From positions 186,001 to 250,000 of the forward strand of contig MKWG01000043.1 of NCBI GenBank assembly GCA_001899685.1: a DNA stretch of 64,000 nt, in the 5' to 3' direction. The position numbers and the translations under genes were made by a program. The stretch comes from Sphingobacteriales bacterium 44-15. Its GTDB lineage: Bacteria; Bacteroidota; Bacteroidia; Chitinophagales; Chitinophagaceae. The notes under the pieces were generated by a model. The model saw nothing but the letters and a program-made list of their open reading frames with translations. It had not been told where the DNA came from and searched no databases. This document shows, in pieces, positions 8,659 to 18,010 of the stretch (positions are counted from its first letter, which is position 1; each line of letters opens with the position of its first letter).

Positions 8659-9543
8659 TCAGGCTTTTCCAGGCAGCCCTTTTATTATTTCATCCGACGC
8701 CACGGAATATTGCCCAAACATCTCCAGCAAAAGAATAGCGCCGGTGGTCTGGCTCAAATTCGCCTGCGTATATTTTGATTCCATGCCGGTAGTACAATCC
8801 CTTACCAGCATGACCTGGTATCCACGGTCGCTCATCCGGAGCGTTCCGTAATCGCGACTGAGGATACAGGCATTGGTATTGAAACCCGCAAAAAATAAAA
8901 AGAGTATCTCCTGCTGTTTACAATACCGGTGCAGCTCTTCACCGGTAGCTACTACAGCTTCTTTACCAACCGGTACTATCTTGGGATGAAAGGTCAGTGG
9001 CGGCAAACCTTGCCTCTCTGCTTCGCGGGGTTCTTCCGGGCGGCTGTATGCCTGGTAAGGTCCGCTTAAACTCCTGAATGTCGCCGGAGGCCAGCTATCA
9101 TGCTTTATATTCATTTCAGATGCCGGCACCAGCTTCACCCGGTTGGGATGCAACTTTGCCACCGGTGGAGAAGGAGCATGAATGACCTGCAAACCGGATT
9201 TACGGCATGCTGCTATCAAAGGCACCAGGTTATTATTGATGATCGCTTCGGCGCGTGCTTCCGTGTCTTTGATATAGTGCCGCTGCCATACATCAACAAG
9301 CACAAGCGCTGCCTGCGAAACAGGAATATTCCAGTTGAGGGTTGCATAATCAGTATTGGTTTCAAGCCATTCTACTCCCTGATCTACATACCAGCGGTAA
9401 TACCGCGGATGCACAGACAGCGTGCGCTCTGCCGGCATATCTTCTGCTTTGGCAAACAGAGAAGGCGTACCAAGCAGGGCGCCCAATCCTCCAAGAGAAC
9501 TCTTTCTCAAAAATTCACGTCTTGAGTTATCTTTTCTTTTCAT
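8659..9543 (-). CDS. Tat-exported isochorismatase-family cysteine hydrolase
   Basis: The 294-residue protein has a twin-arginine signal (SRREFL, residues 7-12) followed by an isochorismatase-like fold. The catalytic Asp is in VLVDVW (Asp84) and the nucleophile is Cys226 in FNTNACILSRDYG. Lysines near 188-194 are candidates for the third residue. Family members hydrolyse amides (nicotinamidase, N-carbamoyl amidases) or vinyl ethers. Export by Tat is unusual and points to a periplasmic amide substrate. It follows a ceramidase-like gene in the same direction, so the two may act on the same N-acylated compound. Confidence 0.82.
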   Translation of the reverse strand: MKRKDNSRREFLRKSSLGGLGALLGTPSLFAKAEDMPAERTLSVHPRYYRWYVDQGVEWLETNTDYATLNWNIPVSQAALVLVDVWQRHYIKDTEARAEAIINNNLVPLIAACRKSGLQVIHAPSPPVAKLHPNRVKLVPASEMNIKHDSWPPATFRSLSGPYQAYSRPEEPREAERQGLPPLTFHPKIVPVGKEAVVATGEELHRYCKQQEILFLFFAGFNTNACILSRDYGTLRMSDRGYQVMLVRDCTTGMESKYTQANLSQTTGAILLLEMFGQYSVASDEIIKGLPGKA

Positions 9544-9564
9544 TGTGTGAGTTATTTAGTTGCA

Positions 9565-9635
9565 GGTTTCAGCTATCTCACGTCTCACCTCTGACGTTTG
9601 TCGTTTCACTATTCACTATTGACCATTCACCTCTC
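9565..9635 (-). repeat. Stop-fused word-repeat tail after the ceramidase-like gene
   Basis: The TGA stop of the ceramidase-like gene is itself part of the first word, GGTGAGAGAGGTGAATGG. AATAGTGAATAGTGAAACG and GAGGTGAGACGTGAGATAGC follow. The words match those seen after the second propeller gene and the B1 gene. There is no strong complementary arm before the next start codon. Confidence 0.6.
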
Positions 9636-11075
9636 TCACCTCTTCAGGATTATTTTAATTGCTTTCATCAGCACCGGTTCAGCTTCAGGACCTACGTTTG
9701 AAGCTCGCTCACTGACTTCGTATCCGCCTTTTTCGTAAGCCTTTGCAGTGCCAACATATCCCATGCCCAGGTCGCCGTAAGCAGCCATGGCTACAAACGA
9801 GCCGGGGCGTTCCGCTTTAGCGGCAAGCTGGTATTCTACAAACAATTCTCCCGGCATATATAAGATCCTTGCATTGTTGATCTTCAGGCATCCGATATCA
9901 ATCTGCTTACCTGCTTCACATCTTTTCAGCCAGGCCATTTTACGGGCTATGCCGCTGTTCTTTATCAATAAAGCGTTGCTGGTTTTAAGTTCTTCCTGCA
10001 TGGCATATAAATATTTAGCCGGCGGGATGGATACGGGTTCCGTGATCCAGTCCACGCCGTCTGCGGTAACCGGTTCTTTTTTCGTGGATTCCCATGCCCT
10101 TTTCATACCATCTGCCAGCCGTTCTGCCAATATCAAACGATTTTCGTGTGAGCCGTCATTGTATTTTCCTGCCGCAACATTACCGCCTGCACCATTAAAG
10201 TGGACATGCAGCGCATCCGGCACCGCCAACTGGCGGAAAAACCGCGCAATGCCCGGGAAATCAGGATTGGCAATGCCGGTGCGGTAATAACTTTGCGGAT
10301 GTGTAGCATAATAAGTCAATACCGCTATGGGCTTATCCCCATTCCAGAAGCTCACCATAGATAATACAGGATCAATCAGTCCTTCAGGCTCTGCACGCAG
10401 CGAAGCGTCTTTAGTGGATGACATCCTGGTTGCCCGTACTTTCCCGTCAGCGCCATAGATATTCCTGTTGGAAGCCACCTGGCTTACTTTTGCCGTTCCA
10501 AAACCAACATGCGTTACCGGAGAGGTATTTTTGAGGCTGCCTCTAACAGCAACGGACAAACGACGTATTGTTTCCCTGCCAAAAGCGCCGTCAAAACTTA
10601 CCGGGTTATTAGGAACGGGATCTATACCATTTTCGAGCAGTATTTGCTCCGCCCCGGCATCATACCTGGGCGCATCATGCTGGTGCAGCACATTCACGGA
10701 AACACGCTGAGGAGTAGTGCCTGCTGCAGCCGCAAGCGCATTTTTAAATTCATCCATTCCTTCATTACCTATGCCTAACCAATCCACAGCACATAACACG
10801 ATAGGTTTACCCGGGCCTGTTAATACAATACCCCGGGCACGCAATCCCAGATCCCAGGTATTGATCATCTTATCATAAGTCAGTGAGCTGCCTACCGGAG
10901 GAGTAGCATCAATGTCAAATGTGGATAAGCGCAATCCTGCAGGAATTGAATCCCGTTTTACCTGATTAATATTATATGTCCCTGCAAGAGATCCATTGTA
11001 AAATAAAATCAGCAAAACCACGACGACCAACTGCATTATTGCCGAACGGGAATTGCCGATTTTATTTTTTATCAT
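9636..11075 (-). CDS. Exported neutral/alkaline ceramidase-like hydrolase
   Basis: The 479-residue protein has an N-terminal membrane or signal segment (about residues 14-28). A domain like the N-terminal part of neutral/alkaline non-lysosomal ceramidases follows: AGLRLSTFDIDATPPVG, a VLHQHDAPRYD zinc-site motif (His131, His133) and a later YATHPQSYYRTG. True neutral ceramidases are longer and end in an Ig-like domain, which is missing here. Many short bacterial members of this family have unknown substrates. The likely reaction is hydrolysis of an amide or related bond outside the cytoplasm. It sits between susD1 and the isochorismatase-like gene. Confidence 0.78.
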   Translation of the reverse strand: MIKNKIGNSRSAIMQLVVVVLLILFYNGSLAGTYNINQVKRDSIPAGLRLSTFDIDATPPVGSSLTYDKMINTWDLGLRARGIVLTGPGKPIVLCAVDWLGIGNEGMDEFKNALAAAAGTTPQRVSVNVLHQHDAPRYDAGAEQILLENGIDPVPNNPVSFDGAFGRETIRRLSVAVRGSLKNTSPVTHVGFGTAKVSQVASNRNIYGADGKVRATRMSSTKDASLRAEPEGLIDPVLSMVSFWNGDKPIAVLTYYATHPQSYYRTGIANPDFPGIARFFRQLAVPDALHVHFNGAGGNVAAGKYNDGSHENRLILAERLADGMKRAWESTKKEPVTADGVDWITEPVSIPPAKYLYAMQEELKTSNALLIKNSGIARKMAWLKRCEAGKQIDIGCLKINNARILYMPGELFVEYQLAAKAERPGSFVAMAAYGDLGMGYVGTAKAYEKGGYEVSERASNVGPEAEPVLMKAIKIILKR

Positions 11076-11089
11076 GGCTATTGTGTTTG

Positions 11090-11190
11090 GGTTTCAGGTT
11101 ACAAGTTTCAGGTTCGCCTCACACCTTATGCCTTACACCTTATACCTGGATACAACCTGAAACATCTTACTACTTATCACTTATCACTCA
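11090..11190 (-). repeat. Post-susD word-repeat tail with a TTTCAGGTT / AACCTGAAA stem (copy 1)
   Basis: On the minus strand the susD1 stop TGA continues as TGAGTGATAAGTGATAAG. ATGTTTCAGGTTG, GGTATAAGGTGTAAGGCA-type words and GAACCTGAAAC follow just before the next gene. The TTTCAGGTT and AACCTGAAA blocks are complementary. The same AAGTGATAAG or AAGTGGTAAG plus CCTGAAAC layout follows the other two susD genes. Confidence 0.7.
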
Positions 11191-12912
11191 TCAGTACCCC
11201 GTATTCTGCGGGAACTCCGCCCCTACATTCAGGTCAATCTGCGTTTGCGGAATAGGCCAATGAATATTACGTTCCTCAATATTTGCACCAGGGCAGAGTG
11301 GGTTATCGTTGTATTTACGCACTCTTTCAATAAGCTTGCCTGTACGACGCAGGATAATGAGACGCCATTCTTCGCCATACAGCTCTCTTGCTCTTTCATC
11401 CAGTACATAATCAATATCTACGTCGGCGGGATCTACGGGAGTGGCATGCGATCTTTCTCTCACTTTGTTGATATCTGCTGCTGCAAGATCCGGCTTGCCC
11501 AGATCAATGTAAGCTTCGGCACGCAGCAATAAGGTCTCAGCAAAACGTAAAGCATACCAGTCTTTATGGGTAATGCCACCACCCGACCTGTTGGGCTGTA
11601 AAAAATAATGCAAAGGATCAGTAAACTTGATATGAATCGGGAAAATGATCTTACAGGTATCCGCTATGGGATCGGGACGTGCCGGGTTATAAAGGCTGAA
11701 ATCAATTTTATGATGATCATAAGCCGATCCGGGGCTGTCATAATAGAAATTCCGCTTCAGGTTATGCTCTTTATTACGATCATCCGTATTCCAGTCGCTC
11801 GCCCATATATGGTAATACACCAGGCTGGTACCACGGCAGTTGGCAGTGGGCCGTCCCAATGTATCCGAATAGCCTGTATATACGCCATTATATAATTCTC
11901 CCCGGAACCCTTTCTTGCCATCGGGAGTAAGACCAATATCAAAATAACGGGGACCAAAAATATAAGCGCTTGCTATCTGCCCGCCGCCGGTGGTTGGAGG
12001 AGGTTCCACCTGGATCACCCACATCGCTTCTGTATTTTCTGCCAGGTTATGGTTGCCAAAATGGAAAAGGTCGTAATATGCATCACCTGATCCAAAAACA
12101 TCATTACCCAGACCTGTTCCAAAACGATTGGTCATCAATGCATACCCGTAATCATTGATCACATGCGAGGCTGCGTCAACTGCCAGTTGTGCTTCCCCCT
12201 GTTCCAGGTAAGTTTCAGCAAGGTAGTGCCATGCCGGCCCCTGGGTAATTCTTCCGGGAGCATCTTCCGCACCACGCCTGGGCAAATGCTCTGCAGCAAA
12301 TTTGAAATCCTCTACCATCAGGTTGTGGATATCGGCAACAGGATCCCTGTGAAAGTCGTCCTTGGCAGAGTTTACCGGTTCCTTTAAGAGCGGGATATCT
12401 CCATAAGTAGAAACAAGATACCTGTATGACCATGCCCTGAAGAACCTGGCTTCGGCGATATATTTATTTTTGCCTGCATCACCACCCTGGAAGGCTGTTG
12501 AATCTGCCTGCTGTACTTTATCGATCAACACATTCGCCCATTGAATGACCTCGAAGCCTGCCTTCCATGTATCCACGTCCATTCTCGCTACCGGTGTCAG
12601 ATCATCTTTGTACGAGTTGATATATCCTGATCCGGGTCCGGGCACTTCACCATTGTATCCAAGGTCAGACCCATGCGTAGCCCAGTTCATTACGCCAAAC
12701 TCCCCGAACGAATAATAAGCAGAACGGACACGGTCGTGTATGGCTGTAATGCCCTGCAATGCCCCGGCTTCAGTAAGGTAAGCATTATCCGGTGAAAGAA
12801 AATCAAGCGGATGCTCATCCAGAACGCTCTTGCCGCAGGAGCTGAATATGCATAGCGCCATCGCCGCTATTATTAAATATTTTTGACCGAATATTTTTCT
12901 ATTCTTATCCAT
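11191..12912 (-). CDS. susD: SusD/RagB-type nutrient-binding lipoprotein (susD1)
   Basis: The 573-residue lipoprotein has a lipobox IFSSC (cysteine at residue 26) and the SusD-typical first mature segment GKSVLDEHPLDFLSPDNAYLTEAGAL. Helical TPR-like repeats follow, and a C-terminal region has ADINKVRERSH and GEEWRLIILRRTG. SusD proteins sit on the cell surface and lid the SusC channel to capture oligosaccharides or other bulky nutrients. It lies 50 bp after susC1. Relative to the other two SusD proteins it is divergent, so it probably binds a different ligand. Confidence 0.92.
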   Translation of the reverse strand: MDKNRKIFGQKYLIIAAMALCIFSSCGKSVLDEHPLDFLSPDNAYLTEAGALQGITAIHDRVRSAYYSFGEFGVMNWATHGSDLGYNGEVPGPGSGYINSYKDDLTPVARMDVDTWKAGFEVIQWANVLIDKVQQADSTAFQGGDAGKNKYIAEARFFRAWSYRYLVSTYGDIPLLKEPVNSAKDDFHRDPVADIHNLMVEDFKFAAEHLPRRGAEDAPGRITQGPAWHYLAETYLEQGEAQLAVDAASHVINDYGYALMTNRFGTGLGNDVFGSGDAYYDLFHFGNHNLAENTEAMWVIQVEPPPTTGGGQIASAYIFGPRYFDIGLTPDGKKGFRGELYNGVYTGYSDTLGRPTANCRGTSLVYYHIWASDWNTDDRNKEHNLKRNFYYDSPGSAYDHHKIDFSLYNPARPDPIADTCKIIFPIHIKFTDPLHYFLQPNRSGGGITHKDWYALRFAETLLLRAEAYIDLGKPDLAAADINKVRERSHATPVDPADVDIDYVLDERARELYGEEWRLIILRRTGKLIERVRKYNDNPLCPGANIEERNIHWPIPQTQIDLNVGAEFPQNTGY

Positions 12913-12962
12913 AATTTACTTTTTAAAATTTATCATCATCAATTATGATCCGTAGCCTGCAT

Positions 12963-15900
12963 TTATAAGCTAAGCCGCAGACCTGCAATAAAGTTTCTCA
13001 TCAGCGGCGTATCGCTCACACCGATCTCCGGATCCCATCCCTGCCACTTTGTCCACACGTATGGGTTCTTGCTTGATACATATACCTGGGCTGACTGCAG
13101 CCTTAATTTATTCAGCACGCTCTTTCCTAAAGTATAGGTAAGCGAAACATCCTGCAGCCGTACAAAGCTCCTGTTCTGGTAAATCCCGCTCTGACGAAGA
13201 GGAATATTATAAATACCGGTCGTATTAGTGGTAGGAGCATCGGGTCTCCAATATGGATTAATGGCAGAATTGTTCTTTCTTTCAGGGAATTCATAAAGAG
13301 GATTGATCATAACGGCATTATCTGCCAGGTAATGATCTTTGCCTCCCTGTATGGAATTGATAAATACGGAAAGGGCGAAATTTTTATAGGTCAATGTATT
13401 TCCGATGCTGAACCTGTAGCTTGGTGCGCTATACCCCACCACCTTCCTGTCGTTGGTAGGATCTATAGCCCCATCCTTGTTCAAATCGGCATACCTGAAT
13501 TGTCCCGGGTACCATCCGCTGAGCACTTTACCATTGAAAAATTCATCTTCCGTCCATACTCCTCCTGTCATCTGGTAATCGTATATCGCGCTGATAGATT
13601 CGCCTACGAACCACGCGTTACCAATATCATTATCCTTATCTCCACCGTATAATTTTGTGATCTTATCCCTGTTCAGGGCAAATGTAAAACTGCTTTCCCA
13701 CCTGAGCTGCCCATCAAGGTTGATGGATCTCAGGTTAAGCTCGATGCCCTTGTTGCGGATCCCCCCGATATTGGTCCACACGCTCGCATACCCTGCAGTC
13801 ATTGGCAGTTGCCTTTGTACCAGCACATCGCTGGTGTTGGCAGTATAAAGATCCAGCGATCCTGTGATGCGGTTTTTCAGGAAGCCAAAGTCTGCGCCTG
13901 CATTGTAAGATGCAGTTTTTTCCCAGGCAAGATCTGCATTGCCCAACGTGCTTGGATACAGGCCAATAGCAGTAGAGGAGCCGTATACATAATAGCGCGT
14001 GCCCATCCTCGACAGGCTTGCATAACGGCCTATACCCTGGTTGCCATTCTCACCATACGAAAGCCTGAGCTTTAAAGAAAATCCTCTATCTCTTAAAAAT
14101 GACTCGTCAGAAGCTACCCAGGCTACAGAGGCAGAAGGAAATGTTGCAAACTTTTTATCTGCGCCAAACCCTGAAAATCCATCGCGGCGCACGGTAGCGG
14201 TAAACATATAGCGCGACAGGTAACTGTAATTTATACGCCCCATATAGGCAAGACTGTTTTCTTCATAAGCGGTAGAAACAGCAGTTGCCCCTTCTCCAAG
14301 CCCCAGGTTATTATAGCCCAGCACTTCATTATCAAATCCCTGTGCGGTAGCCGTCGTGGAATTTCCTTTATTCTGTTCCCTGCTGAAAAGTAAGGTAGCG
14401 TTTATAGAGTGCTCACCAAATGCCCGTGAATAGGTAATGATATTATTGATATTCCAGTTCCGTGATTCAGAGGGGTTTTTCACTGCCAGCCCGTGGTTGT
14501 TCACACCCGAAGGCGTAGCGCTTGAATTAAAGGTGTTATTGTTAGTATTGGCGTACACATGAGAATAATTGAATTCATATTTCAACCCTTTAATCCATGG
14601 CACATTTATTTTGGCGCTTCCCACCGCAAACAGCTCATTGCTTATATCTGAATTATCAATATAGAGATTTACAAGAGGATAAGGCTGGTACAGCTCACCT
14701 CCAAGATAAATATCATAATTAGGCTTGCCTATATAATTATTAGCCAGGGGACTTGCTACCCTTGCGTTTGCCAGGCTGGCAGCTATACCTGAATTATCCC
14801 TGTAGCTGTAGGAAAAATTCACTCCTAATGTAAGCCAGTCATTTACTTCGTTTTCCAAATTACTACGCAGCGTGATTCTCCGGAAATTGTCATTCCGCTG
14901 GAGTCCATCAATCCTGGAATAGGAGCCTGATAAATAATAAGATGTTTTATTAGCATTTCCCTGCAGGCTGACATTGTAATTCTGCATTGGAGCAGACTTC
15001 CGCAAAACCTCTTTTACCCAGTCAATTTCATTGCCTGCAAGATAGTTTTGCTGCTCCTCGTATGTTTTTAAATAAGTAGATACCAGGTTACGATCAGTAA
15101 CATCAGGTCTTACCGGTCTGCCCGCAGCGCTGGTAGGATTGGTTTTATACCAGGCATATACTTTATTTTCCCAATCATAGTCCACCAGCCTGATGGCAAA
15201 TTCATCGGCATTCATTACTCTCATGGGATTATTGGTCATATCCTGGAATCCGGTGTACGCACTGGCTGAAACCGTTTGTTTTTTGGCTTTGCCTTTTTTG
15301 GTAGTGATGAGCAGCACGCCATTGGCGGATCTTGACCCGTATACGGCTGCAGCGCTGGCATCCTTTAGCACATCTATTGTTTCCACATCACTGATATTAA
15401 TATTAGATATGCTTCCGTTATAGATCACGCCGTCCAGTACGATCAAAGGTCTGTCGGAAGCCGAAAGTGATGTCTGCCCCCTGATAGACAATGTAGGTTC
15501 GCCCGATGCACCGCCTCTTTCTTCAAGGTTTACCCCCGCAGAAGTCCCCACCAGCGCCTGCAGCAGATTTACATTTGCCTGGTTGGCTTTCTCAGCCATA
15601 TTCACACGAACAACAGCCCCGGTCAGGTCTTTTTTCTTTTGTGTGCCATATCCCACTACAAGGACTTCGTTGTCTTCCAGGATATCCGGCTTCAGCGTGA
15701 TCGAAATATTCGTTTGGCTACCGAGCTTTATTTCAAATGTTTCCATGCCAACATGTGAAATGACCAGCACATCTCCGGGCACGGCATTAATAGAAAAATT
15801 ACCTTCTGCATCTGTTTTTGTTCCGTTGCTGGTCCCTTTTATCAAAACAGTAGCACCTTCCAGTGGCTGTCCCTGTTCATTGGCAACCTTTCCTCTGATG

Positions 15901-16079
15901 GGAGCAGTATCCGGTGATAAATTATTTTCCTTAAGAGCGATCCTTTCGGAAGGCTCATTTGCAGCAGCTTGCAAAACGGCAGCCATTATTAAAACTATTG
16001 TTAGTTTCATAGCCCTGACCGTGTTCAATACAATCCTGCGCCTTACAATACCAGGTTTTAAAAGCATTAATAAATACAT
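12963..16079 (-). CDS. susC: SusC-type TonB-dependent transporter lacking the STN signalling domain (susC1)
   Basis: The 1038-residue protein has a carboxypeptidase-like regulatory domain (about residues 58-130) and the signature VVGYGTQKKKDLTGAV. A plug (PLIVLDGV...VETIDVLKDASAAAVYGSRSANGV) and a 22-strand-type barrel follow. The first 23 codons may be non-native; Met24 (16010) begins a good signal peptide, MKLTIVLIMAAVLQAAA. Between signal and regulatory domain only about 15 residues remain (ERIALKENNLSPD). In SusC2 and SusC3 a roughly 65-residue STN domain sits there. The transporter therefore cannot signal to FecR in the usual way although a fecR gene lies upstream. Confidence 0.92.
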   Translation of the reverse strand: MYLLMLLKPGIVRRRIVLNTVRAMKLTIVLIMAAVLQAAANEPSERIALKENNLSPDTAPIRGKVANEQGQPLEGATVLIKGTSNGTKTDAEGNFSINAVPGDVLVISHVGMETFEIKLGSQTNISITLKPDILEDNEVLVVGYGTQKKKDLTGAVVRVNMAEKANQANVNLLQALVGTSAGVNLEERGGASGEPTLSIRGQTSLSASDRPLIVLDGVIYNGSISNINISDVETIDVLKDASAAAVYGSRSANGVLLITTKKGKAKKQTVSASAYTGFQDMTNNPMRVMNADEFAIRLVDYDWENKVYAWYKTNPTSAAGRPVRPDVTDRNLVSTYLKTYEEQQNYLAGNEIDWVKEVLRKSAPMQNYNVSLQGNANKTSYYLSGSYSRIDGLQRNDNFRRITLRSNLENEVNDWLTLGVNFSYSYRDNSGIAASLANARVASPLANNYIGKPNYDIYLGGELYQPYPLVNLYIDNSDISNELFAVGSAKINVPWIKGLKYEFNYSHVYANTNNNTFNSSATPSGVNNHGLAVKNPSESRNWNINNIITYSRAFGEHSINATLLFSREQNKGNSTTATAQGFDNEVLGYNNLGLGEGATAVSTAYEENSLAYMGRINYSYLSRYMFTATVRRDGFSGFGADKKFATFPSASVAWVASDESFLRDRGFSLKLRLSYGENGNQGIGRYASLSRMGTRYYVYGSSTAIGLYPSTLGNADLAWEKTASYNAGADFGFLKNRITGSLDLYTANTSDVLVQRQLPMTAGYASVWTNIGGIRNKGIELNLRSINLDGQLRWESSFTFALNRDKITKLYGGDKDNDIGNAWFVGESISAIYDYQMTGGVWTEDEFFNGKVLSGWYPGQFRYADLNKDGAIDPTNDRKVVGYSAPSYRFSIGNTLTYKNFALSVFINSIQGGKDHYLADNAVMINPLYEFPERKNNSAINPYWRPDAPTTNTTGIYNIPLRQSGIYQNRSFVRLQDVSLTYTLGKSVLNKLRLQSAQVYVSSKNPYVWTKWQGWDPEIGVSDTPLMRNFIAGLRLSL

Positions 16080-16140
16080 AGCTCTGTGCCGTTTGAGTGA
16101 ATAATGATTTGTCGGGATAACGATAAGTATATTATATAGC

Positions 16141-16190
16141 TTAGTCTATTGAAAAGGTATTGTCCCCTATCCCGGGATAAATAAAATTTA
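16141..16190 (-). promoter_or_regulatory. Candidate ECF-sigma promoter upstream of susC1
   Basis: On the transcribed strand: AAATTTTAT-like A/T block, ATAGGGGA, 16 nt, then AGAC within TTCAATAGACTAAG. The distance from AGAC to GGGG is identical (20 nt start to start) to the motifs upstream of fecR1 and the module-2 sigma gene. It lies 64 bp before the first susC1 ATG. Confidence 0.5.
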
Positions 16191-16233
16191 GCTGCATTAA
16201 GATATTACAGCGCTGGAGTAAAATCCGGAGTGA

Positions 16234-16524
16234 TCAATCTTTGAACCTGAGCCTCCGGTTGCGTTTTGTGTGGAAGACTGCGAAGACAACAATTTCTGTT
16301 TTGATGATCTCGTATACAATTACATAAGAAAACCGCTTTAACGCAGCCTGGCGAAAGTTCTTTTTTATTTTTCCGAAGTGTTCGGGATGGGATTTCAGTT
16401 TTGTAAAGCAACCGTCTAATTCCGATAAAAATTCTTCTCCCAGTCCCTGTTTCTGTTATTCATACCATCTGTAGGCATCCTGCATCATTCTGACAGCACG
16501 GGGCTTTACTAAGAGTGCGTGCAT
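16234..16524 (-). pseudogene. RelE/ParE-family toxin, interrupted by an in-frame TAA
   Basis: The frame starts with an ATG at 16522-16524, directly abutting the antitoxin stop. It reads 96 codons of a RelE/ParE-type toxin: MHALLVKPRAVRMMQDAYRW at the N-terminus, then GLGEEFLSELDGCF, HPEHFG, RQAALKRFSYVIVYEI and VFHTKRNRRLRFKD at the C-terminus. Codon 23 (16456-16458) is TAA within WYE-stop-QKQGLGEEF. Relatives usually have WYEEQ or WYEKQ here, so one G-to-T change at a GAA codon would explain it. Everything downstream is intact. Unless the stop is suppressed, the toxin is dead while its antitoxin is complete. Confidence 0.8.
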
Positions 16525-16764
16525 TTACGACTTTCTTTTGCTTCTAATAATTTGCTTAGCTTCATTCCAATTATAAGATTTACTTTTTCCCTTAACATGT
16601 TTTTCCCTTTCCTGCTCCACTATTTTTAGATGCTCACCGGATAACTTAAATTTTTCGCTGCTGATGATCTCATCTTCCACTAACATGTATAGCCCCTTTA
16701 CTTTTTTATCATCCGCATCAGCTATATAGGTCATCAGTTTCTTGCGTATTGCTGTTGATGTCAT
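16525..16764 (-). CDS. Antitoxin of a RelE/ParE-type module
   Basis: The 79-residue, highly charged protein has the sequence character of small Bacteroidota antitoxins. It opens with a helical MTSTAIRKKLMTYIADADDK region with KVKGLYMLVEDEI. The C-terminal tail SYNWNEAKQIIRSKRK is like the toxin-wrapping 'Y.W.EA...I' tail of this family. The stop codon abuts the ATG of the (broken) RelE/ParE toxin, the normal antitoxin-toxin gene order. The module sits between fecR1 and susC1. Confidence 0.7.
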   Translation of the reverse strand: MTSTAIRKKLMTYIADADDKKVKGLYMLVEDEIISSEKFKLSGEHLKIVEQEREKHVKGKSKSYNWNEAKQIIRSKRKS

Positions 16765-16827
16765 AAATTCCGGGTTTGTCGCAAATTTGCTTTTAATTGA
16801 TTACAATTTGGAGGAAATGATGATTTG

Positions 16828-18009
16828 TTATGGTGATACAATTATTTTCCTGCCTTCAATCCTGAAATGCACTTCGCCGGTCAGCGCCAGGTTTTCAAAC
16901 AGGGTGGACGCATTTTCACTCCGTGGCAATTGACCGGTAAAATGCAGGTCTACATTCCCCTTATATTCTATATCCACATCATACCATCGCGATACCTGCC
17001 GCAATACCGCGCGCAGATCGGCGCTCCTGAATTGAAAGTTGCCCTGCATCCATGCAACCGCCTCTTCGGTATCAACATTTGAGCTCACACTTATCTCTCC
17101 ATTTTTACGGATGTCGGATTGCTGCCCCTGCAATAAGATTTTTTGAAGGGTCCCATCCTTTGTGGTTTGTTTTATCTTTCCTTCCAGCAAAGTGGTTCTG
17201 ACCGTTGCTTCATCTTCGTATGCGTTTACATTAAAGTGTGTGCCCAGCACTTCAATCTCACTGTTATTGATCTGTACTTTGAAGGGTCTGTGCCTGTCGT
17301 GGGCAACTTCAAAATATGCTTCGCCGGTAACGGATACGCTGCGCCCTGTAGCTGTGAAAGCCACAGGAAAGCTGATAGAAGAAGCCGCATTCAGCCAAAC
17401 TTTTGTGCCGTCTGATAATGTAACCTGGTATTGTCCGCCACGGGGTGTGCTTATGGTATTGAAGACCGTTTCATTATTTGCACTCTTTTTCATTCCCTGC
17501 CCGGTATAGCTTAATGAGCCATTATCTAATTTCAGGACTTTAATATTCCCCTGCCGGCTGAGCATTCCGTTGGAAGCGCTGTCCAGTACGATGGTTGATC
17601 CATCGGCAAGAGTAAGCAATGCCCGGTTGCCCCCGGGAACAATACCGGCTGCAGCAGGAACGGGTACTTGTTGAGCTAAGGAAACTTCCGTCAATGTACC
17701 GGAATGCATGTAATAGTATACTGTAATAGATACCAGTATCAGTATAACCGATGCGGCGATAACAGGCAGTTGCCATCCCCGGAAAAAGAACCGGCGTGTA
17801 TGGTTCCTGTAAAGTGTTGTAATAGTATTAAATATCCTGCGCTGAAGCCTTTCGTTAATATCCTTTTCATCTTCGCTGCTCACGGGTAATGCCGCTTCAT
17901 CATCTGCCAATGAGCTATACCATTGATCCAGTTGCAAGCGTTCTTCTGCGCTGATGGCACCGTTAAGATACTTTTCTATGAGCACAGCTATGTCTTCAGG
18001 AAGATGCAT
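16828..18009 (-). CDS. fecR: FecR-family anti-sigma factor (FecR1), no adjacent sigma gene
   Basis: The 393-residue inner-membrane anti-sigma regulator has a cytoplasmic N-terminal part (about 1-72) and one transmembrane helix (about 77-97, PVIAASVILILVSITVYYYM). A periplasmic FecR domain follows (GNRALLTLADGSTIVLDSAS, TPRGGQYQVTLSDGTKVWLN, GEAYFEVAHD) and then a C-terminal STN-interacting DUF4974-like domain. FecR proteins hold an ECF sigma and release it when the STN domain of a loaded SusC contacts them. Here no sigma gene is adjacent and the nearest SusC has lost its STN domain. A sigma-type promoter motif ends 10 bp before the ATG, so the mRNA may be nearly leaderless. Confidence 0.9.
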   Translation of the reverse strand: MHLPEDIAVLIEKYLNGAISAEERLQLDQWYSSLADDEAALPVSSEDEKDINERLQRRIFNTITTLYRNHTRRFFFRGWQLPVIAASVILILVSITVYYYMHSGTLTEVSLAQQVPVPAAAGIVPGGNRALLTLADGSTIVLDSASNGMLSRQGNIKVLKLDNGSLSYTGQGMKKSANNETVFNTISTPRGGQYQVTLSDGTKVWLNAASSISFPVAFTATGRSVSVTGEAYFEVAHDRHRPFKVQINNSEIEVLGTHFNVNAYEDEATVRTTLLEGKIKQTTKDGTLQKILLQGQQSDIRKNGEISVSSNVDTEEAVAWMQGNFQFRSADLRAVLRQVSRWYDVDIEYKGNVDLHFTGQLPRSENASTLFENLALTGEVHFRIEGRKIIVSP

Positions 18010-18010
18010 A

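Noticed and set aside
16205-16411. 68-codon minus-strand frame in the toxin region
   Set aside because: It overlaps the RelE/ParE toxin in another frame; the toxin frame has clear family motifs and this one has none.
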